This document shows positions 44,552-56,636 of a DNA stretch of 64,000 bases, piece by piece. The number at the start of each line of letters is the position of its first letter. Position 1 is the stretch's first letter. The DNA is from Gremmenia infestans (lineage: Eukaryota; Ascomycota; Leotiomycetes; Helotiales; Hamatocanthoscyphaceae). The notes below the pieces were generated by a model, which saw only the letters and a list, made by a program, of their open reading frames with translations, was not told the origin of the DNA and did not search any database. The translations under genes were made by a program, and so were the position numbers. The stretch is from assembly GCA_032629725.1 (NCBI GenBank), contig JAFEVB010000002.1:124001-188000 (forward strand). Reading direction: 5' to 3'.

Positions 44552-47500
44552 TCACTCAAATTTCCCACCCCCAAATAACCCACCAACGACCTTCCTCCTC
44601 CCCTCCGCGCCCTTGACTCTTTTCTGCTGCCTCCTCTTCTCAGTCTTCACCACATTCGCCCTCCTCTCCGTCTCCCGCGCAAAATAATTCACCCCGCTAG
44701 TCCGCCCACCACCCCTTTTGACCCCATCGCTCCCCGCACCACCAGCCATGCGCTCCGTAGCGCTCATCCCACCGCTAACACTCGACGTTGTGGAAGAAGC
44801 AATGCTGCTGTTGGTGGTAGCGCGTCTGAGCAATGGTGGGACTTTGAATTGAGCTACAGAAGATGAGGTTGCGAATGCGAGGCGTGTGTTGGTTGAGATG
44901 CTGTTGGAGGAGGCGCGTTTGAGTGAGATGCGGTCGATGACTGCCACTTTGCCTCTTCGAAGCGCAAACGGATCTCTATTCTCCTTTTGGGACTGACTTT
45001 CAGGCTCTCCTTCAATGTCTAGCTCATCTTCAGACTCGGAGCCCGAATCGGCAGGTGCGATGATGGCGTTTGGTTCCTCAATGAGACTTGAGAGCGATTC
45101 TCGGATTTCCGTGAGGTTTGATGGCTTCTTTCCATTCTTTGTACGGCGGAGGTTTGGTGGAGGTCTCGCCTCCGCTTCTGTGGAGTCCTCAGAATGTTTC
45201 CGTTTGGGAGGTCCCATTGAAGTTGGTTGACTGTCGGGAACCACTTGTTGAGATTGAGAATCTCCTGCTTGAGATTGGGACTGGGAGTCGGTTCCTTCCT
45301 CTTGTTCGACAAAGTCTTCAAGGAAGTCCATCTCATCCTCACTACCGCGGTCCTCAATTGCGCGGAGGAAAGCTTGTCGCTTTGGATTCTCAGCAATCTT
45401 TCCAATACGTTCATCAGCCAGAAGAGCTTTCCGCATCTTGGCGAAATCTGCCCGCTTTCGTCGTCTCTTTGCTTCGCCCCCATCATCGGAGTCAGAGAGG
45501 TCGTAGTCTGCACCTCGTTTGCGACGGAGCATGCCGTTCGTGATGTCCTTGTAAAGCTTCTCAACTTGCTTCTCGTCGCTTGCTCTTTCACGGTCACTAT
45601 ATCATATTAGTCAAGCCTTCAAATCGTTGTTGGAAGAACTTACGCAAAGAATGCAGCCAGCTTTCTCTCGTCCACTTTCTCCCCGCCTTCATCATCAACC
45701 ATTGCCTTGATCAAGGCATCCTCTTCTCCACCGCTTTCGTCATCACTTGCACCACCTAGTCCGGCGTATTCATCCTCAGATTCCTCAGCTTGCTCATTCA
45801 CCATCTCTTTAGCTTTACTGTTCTTCTTGTCGAACTCGTCAACAACGATAGGCTTCTTTTTGGAGGCTTTACGCATAACATCAAATGCATCAGCTGTAAT
45901 CTCGAAATCCTCGTCCTCAACAACCTTCTCCTGCGGTTCAACGAGGTCCTCTTCATCTGAAAACGCAACAGCTGGAGCTCTTCGGCGAAGCTTGCCTTTC
46001 TTCTTAGCGATAGGTGTTTCGTCCATGGTTTCCGGTATAGCTGTAGGGTCCAGGATAACAGTTTCCACGGTAGAAGGGGGTGCATCAACGAATCGACCTC
46101 GGATAGGTGTCATGTGTTGAAATCCGACATCTTGGGTGGCGGGAAAAGGAGACATTTGAGTGCTCTCTGCTAGAGTGCCAAAGTCATGCATTTGTGACTG
46201 TGAGAACTGCAATTGAATCTGCTGTGACTCGAGATCCATCGCTTGAGATTCAGGTAGAATGGGTTGACTGTCCATGACCACATCTTGGTCCTGTGTCTGT
46301 GTGTCCTCTGACATTGTGGGTACGAAAGGTGGTAGTTCTGGGGCGGTAAATCTCTTCAAAAAGGCCATAGAGTCTTCCTGGGTGTCCATCTGTTGTGACT
46401 CTCCGTTGGGTTCCGTAAAGGGTGGTTCCTGGCTCTCATCCATGGTGCCGGCGAAAATTTGCGTCAAACCCAAGCCAACTGGCCCAGTGACGGTCAGTCC
46501 CGGAATGAATGTCTTTGTAGCGGAGCGTAGTACTGAATTCGGTGCAGCTGGAGACTTTTTCTGTTGCATGGGCGAATCGGTTTGAGGAGCCGCGGGTGTA
46601 GTCTTCTTAGTATCTCCATCTTCAGATTCGTCATCAGAAATGACATTGATGTTTCTGTTGCGCCGGCGCTTCTGCTTTACAGGTAGTTGCTGCTCCTCGT
46701 CTTCATCAATGTCACCATCTTCAGCCATTTCCTGGTCAATAAATGGATCGGATTCTGCTTCGTCGTCCTCCGTGTCAGAAGCTTCGTTGTCAAATATCGG
46801 GTTTGAAACTTTGCTTTCTGCTGCCTCGTCTCCATCCAATTCCATTTCATCCTCCTCTTCATCACTCGCGTCTCCCTCCTCACTCCCAGACAATTCGATT
46901 TCCTCCCCATCAGAACCAGAGTCAGAACCAACTTTGCCTGCTCTGCCCTTCTCCTCTTCCCAGTCCTCATCATCACTGCTATCATCGCCAAGAGGATCAA
47001 CCTCGCCCTTATCCTTTCGCTCTTTCTTCGCAGCTGCCTTCTCTCTCTTCTGGATCTCCTCCCCTTCCTGTCGAGCTCTCTCAACAAGATCCTCGACCTC
47101 GGCATTTTCCTTCTCTCGTTCTTCGGCGGTCTGGACAATAACACCTTTGGCTCTAAGGGCTTGCAAACGTTCTTCGCGCTCACGTGTTGCCTGTTGTCTA
47201 GCGCGTTGCTGAAGTGAGACTTGGAGTTCAGAAGTTGTCATTCCTGGCTTCCTATTCTTGCCAAAATTCTTCTTCCCAGGCGACGTTAGATGTGCTAACA
47301 TGCGTAAGGCGTGAAGGGAATGCGATTCCTTGGCTTGTTTCTCAGGAATACGGTTAAATATAGAATCAAGCTTCTTGTTTCTCGCGTTAGGTGTCTTCAC
47401 ACTAACAATCTCAAGATCGCTGTCCGAGTCGCCCGCCATAGTTGATTGCTTGCCGGCCATTCTCGGTTGCCGAATCTTCGGCTGGGTAAACATAAACTTC

Positions 47501-48756
47501 TTTTGCTGGATTTCGGATTCCTGTGTTGGCTCCTCGATAGCTCTTCCTTTGCCTTTGTCTAATTTCACGGGCGGTGATGAGGGTAACCGGGTCAAGGCAT
47601 CTTTAAGAGTAGACAAATTGTCGTCGTTTTCCTCGGCTTCGACAGCAGGAGGGGGAGAGGCAACCCTTATAGGCTTTTCCAAATTAGGAGACGATGGAGA
47701 AGTCGGTGGCGTATCTTTCATCTCAACATCTGAGTGGGGGGCAGCAGAGCTAGAGCTGGTGGGTCGAGCGGTCTCAGCATCGGCCTTGCCATCCTGCCTG
47801 TAGTTCATTCGTGCAAAGAAATCCTTCTTGGAGAACCTCTTTTTAGTTGTTGCATTGTGAGCTAATTGTTGGTTCCGACTCATCCGTTGTGTCTCTCTTC
47901 GAATTTCCTCCTGGGCCTTCTTACCCGCCTTGCGAATTGGTTGCGTGAGACGCCGTCTGCCATCCTCATCACTGAGCTCAAGTTCATCCTCCTCAAGAAT
48001 TTGGGCGTGCCTCTTTCGTTCAGCCAACTTCTTGGCCTTCTCAGCTGCCGCCTCTTTCTGCTTATCTTGAAGCTCCTTGCGCTTCCTTTCCACGAGCGCC
48101 TTGAATTTATCATCGCCGAGGGCTGGTAGCTCATCAGAATCAGATGCGTTGCTTCCTGGGCCGGCAGATTTCGGTCGTGAAGGCGAGACAAAAAGACCCG
48201 GAGAAGCAGCAGCTTTCGGTTTGCTGGACCTTGGCGTTTCTTGACGCGTTGTTCGAATCTTGCGTTTCCGAGATACCACAGGGACATCGCTGTCGGCACT
48301 TCCTTCGCTGCCTTCATTGTTGGTAGAAGGCTCTGGCGATTTTCTCTTTGCCAGGAGCAACTTCTTGACCCGTTCTCGCGCGTTCTCGGGTTGTATCTCC
48401 TCTTCCGAACTCTCTCCAGCAACCTGCATACGAGCAGCCATTCGTCCTTTAGGTCGCACAATTTCTTCTTCTTCTTCATCTTCCTCATCCTCACTACCCT
48501 TCTCGGGCTCTGCAGAGTCTTTGTTGCTGGCCGACTTCGTTGGTGATTCGACGCGTTGAGGACCTGGTGATTTCGAAGTACCACGCTTCGTGAACTTAGA
48601 TATTAAATTTGCTCTCGCAGAGCTACCAATGCTTTCATCTTCCGAATCGTTGTCCAAAGCTGCCAGCATGGCCTTGACCTTCGAATTCGGCGTCAATTGA
48701 GTTGGTGAGCTTGGGTTAGAGCTCCTCGCTGGGGAAGATTCTCGTGAGGAAGCCAT
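44552..48756 (-). CDS. MRC1: DNA replication checkpoint mediator Mrc1/Claspin
   Basis: Two exons (48756-45644 and 45596-44552) give about 1385 residues; GTAAGT/ATATAG splicing joins AAFFA to DRERASDEKQVEKLY. Mrc1 links the replication fork (Tof1-Csm3, Pol epsilon) to Rad53/Cds1 activation. Evidence: a very acidic, charged protein with SQ/TQ clusters at about residues 805-890 (DSQPILPESQAMDLESQQIQL, ESTQMSPFPATQ) and others at the C-terminus (TDSQSQSQ, DSQSQQ). These are ATR/Mec1 target sites. A central coiled-coil (ATREREERLQALRAKGV) leads into the Asp/Glu-rich MRC1-like domain (DPLGDDSSDDEDWEEE). The extended N-terminus has the usual KVKAMLAALDND opening. MluI-box motifs lie upstream. Confidence 0.88.
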
Positions 48757-48899
48757 TGTGATTGTCGGACAATGATATATTTGAAAGACGTACTCCTAAT
48801 ACAACAGACTTTCGTAATTATATCGGTGAACAATGCATGTTGTTGAATCTCTGGTGTTGAGGAGGAAGATAAGGAGTAAAGAGGTTGGTATTGATTAAA

Positions 48900-48931
48900 A
48901 CGCGTGAAGCTCTACGCGTAAAACTACGCGA
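48900..48931. promoter_or_regulatory. MluI cell-cycle box cluster upstream of Mrc1
   Basis: Two perfect ACGCGT boxes (48900-48905, 48914-48919) and an ACGCGA (48926-48931) within 32 bases, 144-175 bases upstream of the Mrc1 ATG. ACGCGT is the MBF (Mbp1-Swi6) site that drives G1/S genes. It also lies upstream of the divergent MOT1 gene, but at a larger distance. Confidence 0.6.
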
Positions 48932-48946
48932 CTGCTACAGTAAGAA

Positions 48947-48979
48947 GTGCCCGTGCGCACCCCCACCTACTACGGGCAC
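48947..48979. repeat. Short inverted repeat
   Basis: GTGCCCG (48947-48953) and CGGGCAC (48973-48979), 19 bases apart, in the Mrc1-MOT1 divergent promoter region. Confidence 0.7.
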
Positions 48980-49274
48980 CTCCTGAAGATCTTATCAAAT
49001 CTAGAGTTGCGCATCTCATCCCATGACCAGTCTGCCTACGTATACTAGGGAACCATTCTCATCTACTGTACTTTCTCATCCTTTTCTCATAATTCCAAAA
49101 CTGTTACAGCTGCTAATTACGGATCGCAATATCTCTGGATGCAGATTGAATGGCCCTCCATATTACAACTGCGCTTTGCTTCTTAGAAAACTATCAGTAG
49201 ATCGGATACTATTGCCTCAGCCTTCATAAGCCCTCCTATTCTTAGAGTCTTGAGAACTGGAATAATCAGCTATC

Positions 49275-50710
49275 ATGTTCACCAATATCCGTCGATTGCA
49301 CATCAACAATGTCAACACCTTTCGAAGCTCTCCCCTGGCTGAGATCTCGGGCTCCTTAGGTGACCTAGGAACTCTCCTCCCACTGATGATAGCTCTCGCA
49401 GTTAACAACTCCATTTCCCTATCCACAACTCTCGTGTTTTCCGGTCTGTGGAACATACTCACTGGAGTAGCCTTTGGGATTCCTCTCCCTGTGCAGCCTA
49501 TGAAGGTACTCGCTTCTCCTCAAACCACTTGCTACCACGTGATTTGACTCTTTCATAGGCAATCGCAGCAGTAGCAATAGCAAGAAAGTTCACTATCGAA
49601 GAAACAGTCTCTGCAGGCTTCACCACCGCAGGCATTGTCTTCATCTTCAGCATCACGGGTCTCCTCCGTTGGTTCACACACGTGATTCCAACTCCAGTTG
49701 TAAAAGGGATACAAGTCGGAGCTGGACTCTCTCTAGTCATCTCTGCAGGAACTTCTCTGTTGCAGCCACTGGGATGGATAACGCCAAATGCAGGCGATAA
49801 CCTCATTTGGGCCATCTTCGCATTCCTCGCTCTTCTAGCCACACAAAAGCTCCCCAAAGTCCCTTATGCACTCCTCATATTCGTTCTAGGCCTTGTTATT
49901 TCAGCTATACTCGCAGGATCGCGTAACGCTCCTTCATTTGCCGTATGGCATCCACGTACCTTCGTCCCCTCATGGGTAGACTTCCGGACCGGTGCTTTGG
50001 ACGCAGGACTAGGTCAGATTCCCCTGACAACACTCAACTCCGTCATAGCAGTCTCCTATCTAGCCGCTGATCTGCTTCCACACCTTCCCACACCAGGTGT
50101 CACACAGATAGGCATCAGCGTTGCGCTTATGAACTTAATTGGAGGTTGGTTTGGCGCCATGCCCGTGTGTCACGGCTCTGGGGGACTTGCTGCACAATAC
50201 CGCTTCGGCGCTCGCAGCGGAGCCAGTATTATTATCCTTGGCCTCTTCAAGATTATTCTGGGTCTTGTCTTTGGTGAAACGCTTGTGGGACTTCTCAAAG
50301 AATATCCCAAGTCTCTTCTCGGCATCATGGTTCTTGCAGCAGGCTTGGAACTCGCGAAAGTAGGTGAGAACTTGAATTACGGCGCAAGGGATTTGTGGGA
50401 GGCCTCTGAATCCACTGAGGCTTCACCTGCTGAAGAGACGCCGAAGCGACAACGGCAACTCTCGGATGATGAGAGAAGGGAGAGGTGGACTGTGATGTTC
50501 ATGACTATTGGCGGTTTGCTCGCATTCAAGAACGATGGCGTGGGGTTCCTAGCTGGCATGTTATGTCATTTTGCGTATCGGTCTTCCGATCTATGGGAGG
50601 CTAGGGGCGGGTTACGATTTATGAAGATGAGCAATAGCAGAAGGCGACGAGCCACCACAGTGGAGGAGGAAGAGGAGCAGTTACTGTTGGATACAGAGCA
50701 TGAAACGTAG
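49275..50710 (+). CDS. MOT1-type molybdate transporter
   Basis: Two exons (49275-49505, 49559-50710) give 460 residues with about ten hydrophobic segments. The two family motifs are both present: EISGSLGDLGTLLPLMIALA (about residues 18-37) and GGWFGAMPVCHGSGGLAAQYRFGARSG (about residue 270). These identify the MOT1/sulfate-transporter-like group, which takes up molybdate for molybdenum cofactor. The membrane (plasma or vacuolar) cannot be told. The tail carries a polar loop (ETPKRQRQLSDDERRERW) before the last helices. Intron donor GTACTC and acceptor TCATAG; the splice joins PVQPMK to AIAAVAIARKF. Substrate inferred from family only. Confidence 0.85.
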
Positions 50711-51219
50711 TAATGATAGTGTAGTCCGGACACATCCGGTTGTTGAGTATTCTATTATCTGAATCTTTGCAAGATTTTGCAGCAATACTATCAGATTTGG
50801 TTCGATCGACCCATGTCGTTTATCTTACGTTTCCTAGTACCACAAGTACGCATATATAACGATTGCTCAAAGCTCATACATACTCAAAGTTGAGATGACA
50901 ATTATGCGTAGTTAAAGGTATTTAGAAAGCTATTACTGACTCAATTCCAGCTAAATATAGATCCACCATGTGAGTCTGTGATGGGCAGGATTGAGTACTG
51001 TCCAAGGAACTTGCATATCTAGGATTATGTTCTTATGGTGCCGCACAGCCCTAACGAGTACAGTAGTAATTCCAGGCGCAACATGCCATCTATCTAGCCA
51101 TAAATCCATACTGCCAAGAACCATAGACAAGACACCGACCCAAATAGTTAATCTTCCAATCCCAGACAGACTCCAAAACCCGCCTGAAGCGCAAAGAACA
51201 ATCAAAACCATCACGCCTA
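50711..51219. other. Spacer, no gene seen
   Basis: 3' flank of MOT1 and of the GT2 relic. The minus strand stays open from 51223 to 50951 with hydrophobic residues, but I see no family. Confidence 0.4.
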
Positions 51220-52263
51220 CCACGTAAACATCATCAACGCTGGATTAAGTGCAATCGGCACAACAAAATGCGAAACCACAATCACAGCCAATAGATAAAT
51301 AGCCTGAAAAGTCCCAATCTCCCAATTCCACGGGAAGGCGAACTTCCCAGCGATCATGAGCGCGGTATATGCAATGGAAAAGACAAAGGTGAACTTGAAG
51401 CGCTTGAGTAGCCGCGGCACTTCTTCGAAGAAAGACGTGTTTTCTGCCTCTTTAGCTGTCGCTTCCCAACTCATCTCGATTTCAAAAAAGTGGGACAGGA
51501 GCGCTTGCGATAAATGGAGGGAAATGCCACCTAGGAAAATGCTGAGGGGGGCCCATTTAAAGTTTTCCTACACTGAACTTCCTGTCAGTAACTTAAAATG
51601 GTGAGGAAACAGGGCTACTAACAAGCTCCTAGCAGGCTTTTCTCTGAAAGCCTATATCGAAGAACTGCCAATGCGATGTTTCCCAGCCCACTGAAGACGA
51701 GGACCAGGGAGAAGTAGACTCTGAAAGAATCAAGGTAATAGTGATCTAGGTTTCCGTTGAACCAGCCAATTAGGAAGTAGTTGAGCAAAGTGAGGCTCCA
51801 AGCCGCACCAGTAGCGTAGTAGGTTCCGATATACGACATGATAGTGATTTTAGACGTCACAGGGATGTTCGAAGTCATGAATGTCCGGAATAGAGGCGTA
51901 AATGGCTCACGAACAGTCTAAAGGGGTTAAATAGAAGCTCATTGCACCTAATGTTAGTGTTAGCACAATATTCAAGGCCAAGAGGGACACCACAAATCAA
52001 GTTTGGGGGGACCCAAAATCATGAGAACATAAATCCAAGAAGGATGAAGCACTTCTCAAATTCTTAGGCGCGCACGTGAAGTCATTTCTTCCCTTTTTCA
52101 ATACGACTCCCTCTCCCGGACTCCCTGTGGACCATAGCATTTCAAGTTGTATTTGTTCCAGCCAGTTGACCATAACATCCGCTTTCATATCAAGAATGCT
52201 GTGTCTTGGTGTATTTTGAAGAGGGTCGAGATGCAAAAGAGGTGCTTCCGGGGCTGGAACCAC
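51220..52263 (-). pseudogene. GT2 glycosyltransferase relic, centre deleted
   Basis: The N-terminal piece (52263-51997) reads HSILDMKADVMVNWLEQIQ and GEGVVLKKGRNDFTCAPKNL, the opening block of a type-2 fungal glycosyltransferase linked to hyphal growth. The C-terminal piece (about 51910-51220) reads REPFTPLFRTFMTSNIPVTS, SYIGTYYATGAAWSLTLLNYF, then ENFKWAPLSIFLGG, MSWEATAKEAENTSFFEEVP and FAFPWNWEIGTFQAIYLLAV, its membrane tail. The large central region with the catalytic D..., DxD and QxxRW-type motifs is absent between the pieces, less than 100 bases apart. Near 51605-51545 a phase problem between two C-terminal frames adds to the damage. The N-terminal piece has no ATG of its own. Family call is from pattern recognition. 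Confidence 0.6.
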
Positions 52264-52718
52264 CTGATTTAGAACGGGTGAAGGTCATTTCGACTGGGGC
52301 AGTAGAATTCTCGAAAGTTCCGTTTTTCGAAACGATTGAAGCGCTTCTAGCTTTGGGGTTGGTATTCTTCGAGACTGGCTGGAAATACTCCTGTGAAGCG
52401 TTAATCTTGACGATGTCTTATTGAAAAGCTTGAGAGAACAGAGGATATGTTTGTTAGACAAGAGAACAGGGGTAGAAAAGAACGTGATCCCTAACAGGGA
52501 GGGAGAGGTAAGCAAAACAAAGTAAATAAAAGGATAGTGCAGAGGGTGGAATTTGTAGATCCAGCGGAAGGAGCGGCCCTGCTGGGTTATACAAACAAGT
52601 TTTCTACAGTACGCGTGAACTACTTGGGAAGGAACCAAGATTCCCACCATCAAAGTACCAATTACTATAGTACCGCGCGAAAGGAATGTATAAGCAATGC
52701 TATTATAGCACCAGCACT
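52264..52718. other. Spacer, no gene seen
   Basis: Between the GT2 relic start and the 3' end of the Ser/Pro-rich protein. No coding evidence beyond short frames. Confidence 0.4.
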
Positions 52719-53814
52719 TCAATCAGGCAGGACTTTCCAGTCAACTCCAACTCCCCATTTCTCGCCCTCGAGCAGCACCTCCCAAACCGGTCCTTTAACT
52801 CCAACCGTCTTTCCCACCTCAACTCTACTACCCCTCTGTAACCCCACCATTGCCCCCTCACCAGCAAGAATAATCTTCATCTCCGTCTCACGCTCAATCA
52901 TCCCATCTTCAGCCTTCACTTGCCTGCCCCTGATCATCGTCATGCCAGTCCTCGCGCCCCCACTAACCTCATCAACCACAATCTTCACAAGCCAAGCATC
53001 CTCTCTATTTACATTCGAAGGAAGCGCAGACTCAATGTTGACTAACCAACCTTGTAGCTCCGCTGCAAGTCCGCCGGGTATGTATTTCCGTCCCCCTTTC
53101 TGAGGTGAGAAATGGTCAGGCAGGGGATCTTTTTGTGAAGGCGCCTGCTCGGATGGATCGGGGGGTCTGAAAGGAGGTGGTCTTCGGAACGTTGATAGGG
53201 TGGGATTAGATGCTGCGGGTGTGGACGGCGGTGCTGGTGTTAGGAACCTCGATGCTGCGGTAGTGATCGCGCGTCGGGGAGCCGGTGGTGAAGACAGTAT
53301 TTGGAGAGAGGAGTTCGATAATTGTGGCTCATGGTCGCTGTGGTCTTCTTCCTCCAGCTGAGCAGGGGATGATGAGAGTCGCCGCCGTTTTGGACCAGGC
53401 TCTTCCAACGCGTAATCGTCTTCATCAGATAGATATTCCAACTCATGATCCTGCTCTTCCGTCTCAAGTGAATCCTGGATATCCCTTTTTAGGCCATCAG
53501 AGGATAAAATGTCAATCGTCTCGTGCTCCTTTTGAGCACTCTTTCCCGGCGTCAAATATCGCGACACAGAGGGTGTAGCAGAGGCATAACTCTGGGTTGC
53601 AGTAGGTCGCGGGGTCGAAGAGACCGTGAACCGCGGGGTGGTGTTGAATTGACTGGGTCGAGGCTTGTATTCTTGTGCCAGAGGGGTCTTTCGAGCAGGG
53701 GCATCTTTCTTGATCACGAACCGGTGCGGCGATGGGGTCTGCGGTTCTCAAGATTAGAAGAGAACGATAAGAAGCTGGGATGATCGTGCTCACCACCGGA
53801 GGAGGGGGAGGCAT
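52719..53814 (-). CDS. Ser/Pro-rich protein with a folded C-terminal region, family unknown
   Basis: A 21-base first exon (53814-53794, MPPPPPV) splices via GTGAGC to an acceptor CAG at 53739; exon 2 (53738-52719) gives a total of 346 residues. The first 220 residues are low-complexity, rich in Ser, Pro, Thr and acids, with a PKRRRLSSSPAQ nuclear-localisation-like patch. From about residue 230 the composition changes to a compact, hydrophobic pattern (GGLAAELQGWLVNIESA, AWLVKIVVDEVSGG, MKIILAGEGAMVGL, GSRVEVGKTVGVKGPVWEVLL). This could be an OB-like beta barrel, by visual impression only. A nuclear protein is plausible; the role is unknown. Alternative: start at the exon-2 Met, lacking the Pro run. 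Confidence 0.6.
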
Positions 53815-54351
53815 ATTGGAAGCTTCATTTCTGAAGATCGAGGTGCCGAGGTTGGATCTTCTCGGAGATTGCGGGCGATGCGCATGTATGTATTGTATTG
53901 TTTTGTATGGAAAGAATTCCTTTCAGACAATCTTCCTCCACAACCCTCAATCAACATCCGCAATGGCTTCCATAAGTCATATCAACAGTTGAATGCGATT
54001 CATAATATACTGGTAGGGTGTTTATATGACTCGGTCTCGGTGGTTAGTAGGAGGGGTGACATTTTGTACGGTACGGGTACAGTAGTGGGTATATGCCGAA
54101 TGACGATGTCTGGCGGGTCCTCGATGATCCCCCACAATCCTGCAGTAGGTGGGGTGGTACTGTCTGTAGGTGGTACTGTACCTAGTTACTTGTACTTTTA
54201 ACCAAGGCAGGGAGCGCAAGGTCCAGGTGAAGTCTTCAAGTCTTTCACTCACTCCTTCACGCATCTCTTTCTCTATATACCCTTCTGACACCTAGGCACA
54301 CTTCACGTTCCCTGCAACTTTGTCGAGTTGTCGAGTTATTTCACCTTCAAG
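53815..54351. promoter_or_regulatory. Divergent promoter region
   Basis: 537 bases between divergent starts. GGTACAGTA/TGTACCT and other short direct repeats near 54070-54190. No transcription-factor site recognised with confidence. Confidence 0.35.
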
Positions 54352-55996
54352 ATGCCCAATCCACCATCTACGGGAGGAAGCTCCTCGCTTTTCCCACTCA
54401 TCTCCAAGAAACATGAGATTGTGCTCTTTTCCAGTACAGCGATTGCTCTCTATGGATACGATCAAGGTATTTTTATTCCCCAAATACAAATGTCTCAAGT
54501 CCTCTAATCCGAATCCAGGAATGATGTCCCTAATCAACACAAATTATTCTTATCTTCAAACCATGCAAATATCCAAAGAGTCTCCAATCGTCGGTATAAT
54601 AGTTTCCGTGTACTATTTGGGATGTGCCATTGGAGCCATTGTTGCATCCTGGTTGGCAGACAGGGAAGGACGAAAGCCTTCAATTTTCACCTGCCTTGCG
54701 ACGACGGCTTTTGGGAATATCCTCATGTTCATATCTGGCCTGTCAATGAACGGCACAAGTCCTTGGAAGGGCGGAGCGTTGGCTTGTATGCTGACAGGTC
54801 GGGTCATTATGGGACTTGGAGTTGGCGGCATTGATGCCGTGATTCCCATTTACAGCAGTGAACTTGCATCGGATAAATCCCGCGGCAGAGCTCTGGCGCA
54901 GGAGTTTCAAATGAACATCTTTGGGCTTCTCATGGCATACTCGATCAACCTTGGAGTCACCATCGGTCTTGGGAAACAGAATCAGTGGGCGTGGCGTATT
55001 CCAATCATCGTTATGCAGATCTTCCCCCTTGTCCTCATGTCTGTCATCAGCCAACTCCCGGAGACTCCCCGCTGGTACATCAGCAAAGAGAGGAAAGAAG
55101 ATGCTAGGAAAGCACTGATACACGTCCATGGCAAAGAAAAGGCAGAAGGATTACTCGAAAGTATCCAAAAAGCCCAAGACGAAGAAAGCAATGAGAAGGT
55201 GGGCTACAAAGATATGTTGATCCCAGGAGGATCTCAATACCACCCAAGCATGGTCACAGTCATGGGGCAAATAAACCAAGCCCTCACCGGCTATGGAGCA
55301 GTCTCAGTCTACGGTCCCCAAATCTTCGAACTCCTCGGCTTCCAGACCCAAAAAGCAGAATACCTGACACTAGGAAACTACATCTCCTACTTCCTGATGA
55401 TGACTTTCGCCTGGCTGTCAATCGACGTCTTCGGCCGCCGCAAACTCATGGTCTGGGGTTCAGTCGGCCTCTCTACCTCCTTCGCCCTCCTCACCATTTT
55501 CGGCGGCCTCGCGCAAAGCGTCCCAGGTGTCCCAATCCTCGCTGTCGAAATCCCAGGCAGCATCGTGCTTTTCGTCGCAACGGCAATCTTTGGCATCGGC
55601 TGGCTGGCTACCGTCTGGCTGATACCCACAGAGATATACCCTAGCACGGCAAGGGCACAGGGAAGCGCTATTTCAGTCATTGTATGGGGGTTTGCGAATT
55701 TCACCATCACTTTGCTGACGCCTGTGGGTTTCAACAATCTAAAGTATTGGCTGTTCTTGATTTTCGCGGCCACGAATGCATTTGCTGGCTGGTGGACTTG
55801 GAGGTATAGTCCTGAGAGTGGAGGCCGGAGTTTTGAGGAGAACCAGGAGTTCTTTAATAGTGCGAGGGATGATGGCAGCTGGGTTGTTAAGAATGTTGAC
55901 GGGGGGAAGTTTGTGAAGATGCCGAGTAAGAAGAAGAGGGATAGCGAGAGTGGAGAGGATGGTGAGAGTGCGCCATTGTTGCGGAATAGACGATGA
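54352..55996 (+). CDS. MFS sugar porter (hexose/disaccharide transporter)
   Basis: Two exons (54352-54466, 54519-55996) give 530 residues with twelve expected membrane helices. Family marks: ADREGRKPS after helix 2, the PETPRWYISKERKEDARKAL block before the central loop, and PTEIYPSTARAQGSA after helix 10. It is a sugar porter (SP family), moving sugar with protons across the plasma membrane; the closest fungal groups include lactose and galactose permease-like proteins, so exact substrate is uncertain. Splice GTATTT...CCAG joins YGYDQ to GMMSLINTNYSY. The central loop carries KALIHVHGKEKAEGLLESI and the tail is polar (KKRDSESGEDGES). Confidence 0.88.
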
Positions 55997-56636
55997 GGGC
56001 TGTTAAGCTCTTGACTAGAAGTCAAAGTCTTAGAATGTTTTCTATCCTCTCCGTGGCAATCAACAAGGTGTTACTGTTTTGAGATATCTATTGGTTGAAT
56101 TTTATTTTCATATTAGCTAGAGTTTAAAGGTTTAGGTCTAGAATAGATTGGCTTTGTGCTTGCGAGCTGATGTTGTTGTATCATTATCGTGAGCCCTATG
56201 GTTTGATAGGAGTGCAGACTCAGAATAGTAGGACCTGGACTCGAATATGCAGGTTATTCTGGTGTTGATTACTGCAAGTGATAAATCTGTAATAAGAAAC
56301 TTCGCAGTTTAATTTATTTCGATCCGATCCTGCTATTATATTGGTACCAACACTCTGCCGCCAACCCCCCCAGGCTTAAGCCTCATCCTTCGCAGTTTCA
56401 CTTCCAGTCAGCTGGTAAACATGATTATAAAAACCAACGCCCAGTCTCATTCATCATCCTAAGGACAGGTGTATGCTATGATTGGAACAACTGTTGGTTG
56501 TATCTACTATAAAGCCGCTGTTCTTTTTCTACTCTTCCGTTACTCGAGTAAGAATCCACTCCTTTATTCTTCCGAGTCATTCACCCATCCATTCACTTGA
56601 AAGCACTACTTCAAGTCTCTCTTTCTTTACCAAATC
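55997..56636. other. Spacer, no gene seen
   Basis: 640 bases of AT-rich DNA without coding support; its 3' end is the promoter/leader of the secreted protein. Confidence 0.4.

Noticed and set aside
46640..48584. Long frames on the opposite strand and other frame of Mrc1 (Ser- and Arg-rich)
   Set aside because: They are shadows caused by the Asp/Glu-rich low-complexity coding of Mrc1; they have repetitive composition and no domain.
50951..51223. Hydrophobic minus-strand frame downstream of the GT2 relic, as a separate gene
   Set aside because: It overlaps the relic's 3' end by a few bases, starts with no leader and matches no family; probably non-coding or part of the decayed tail.
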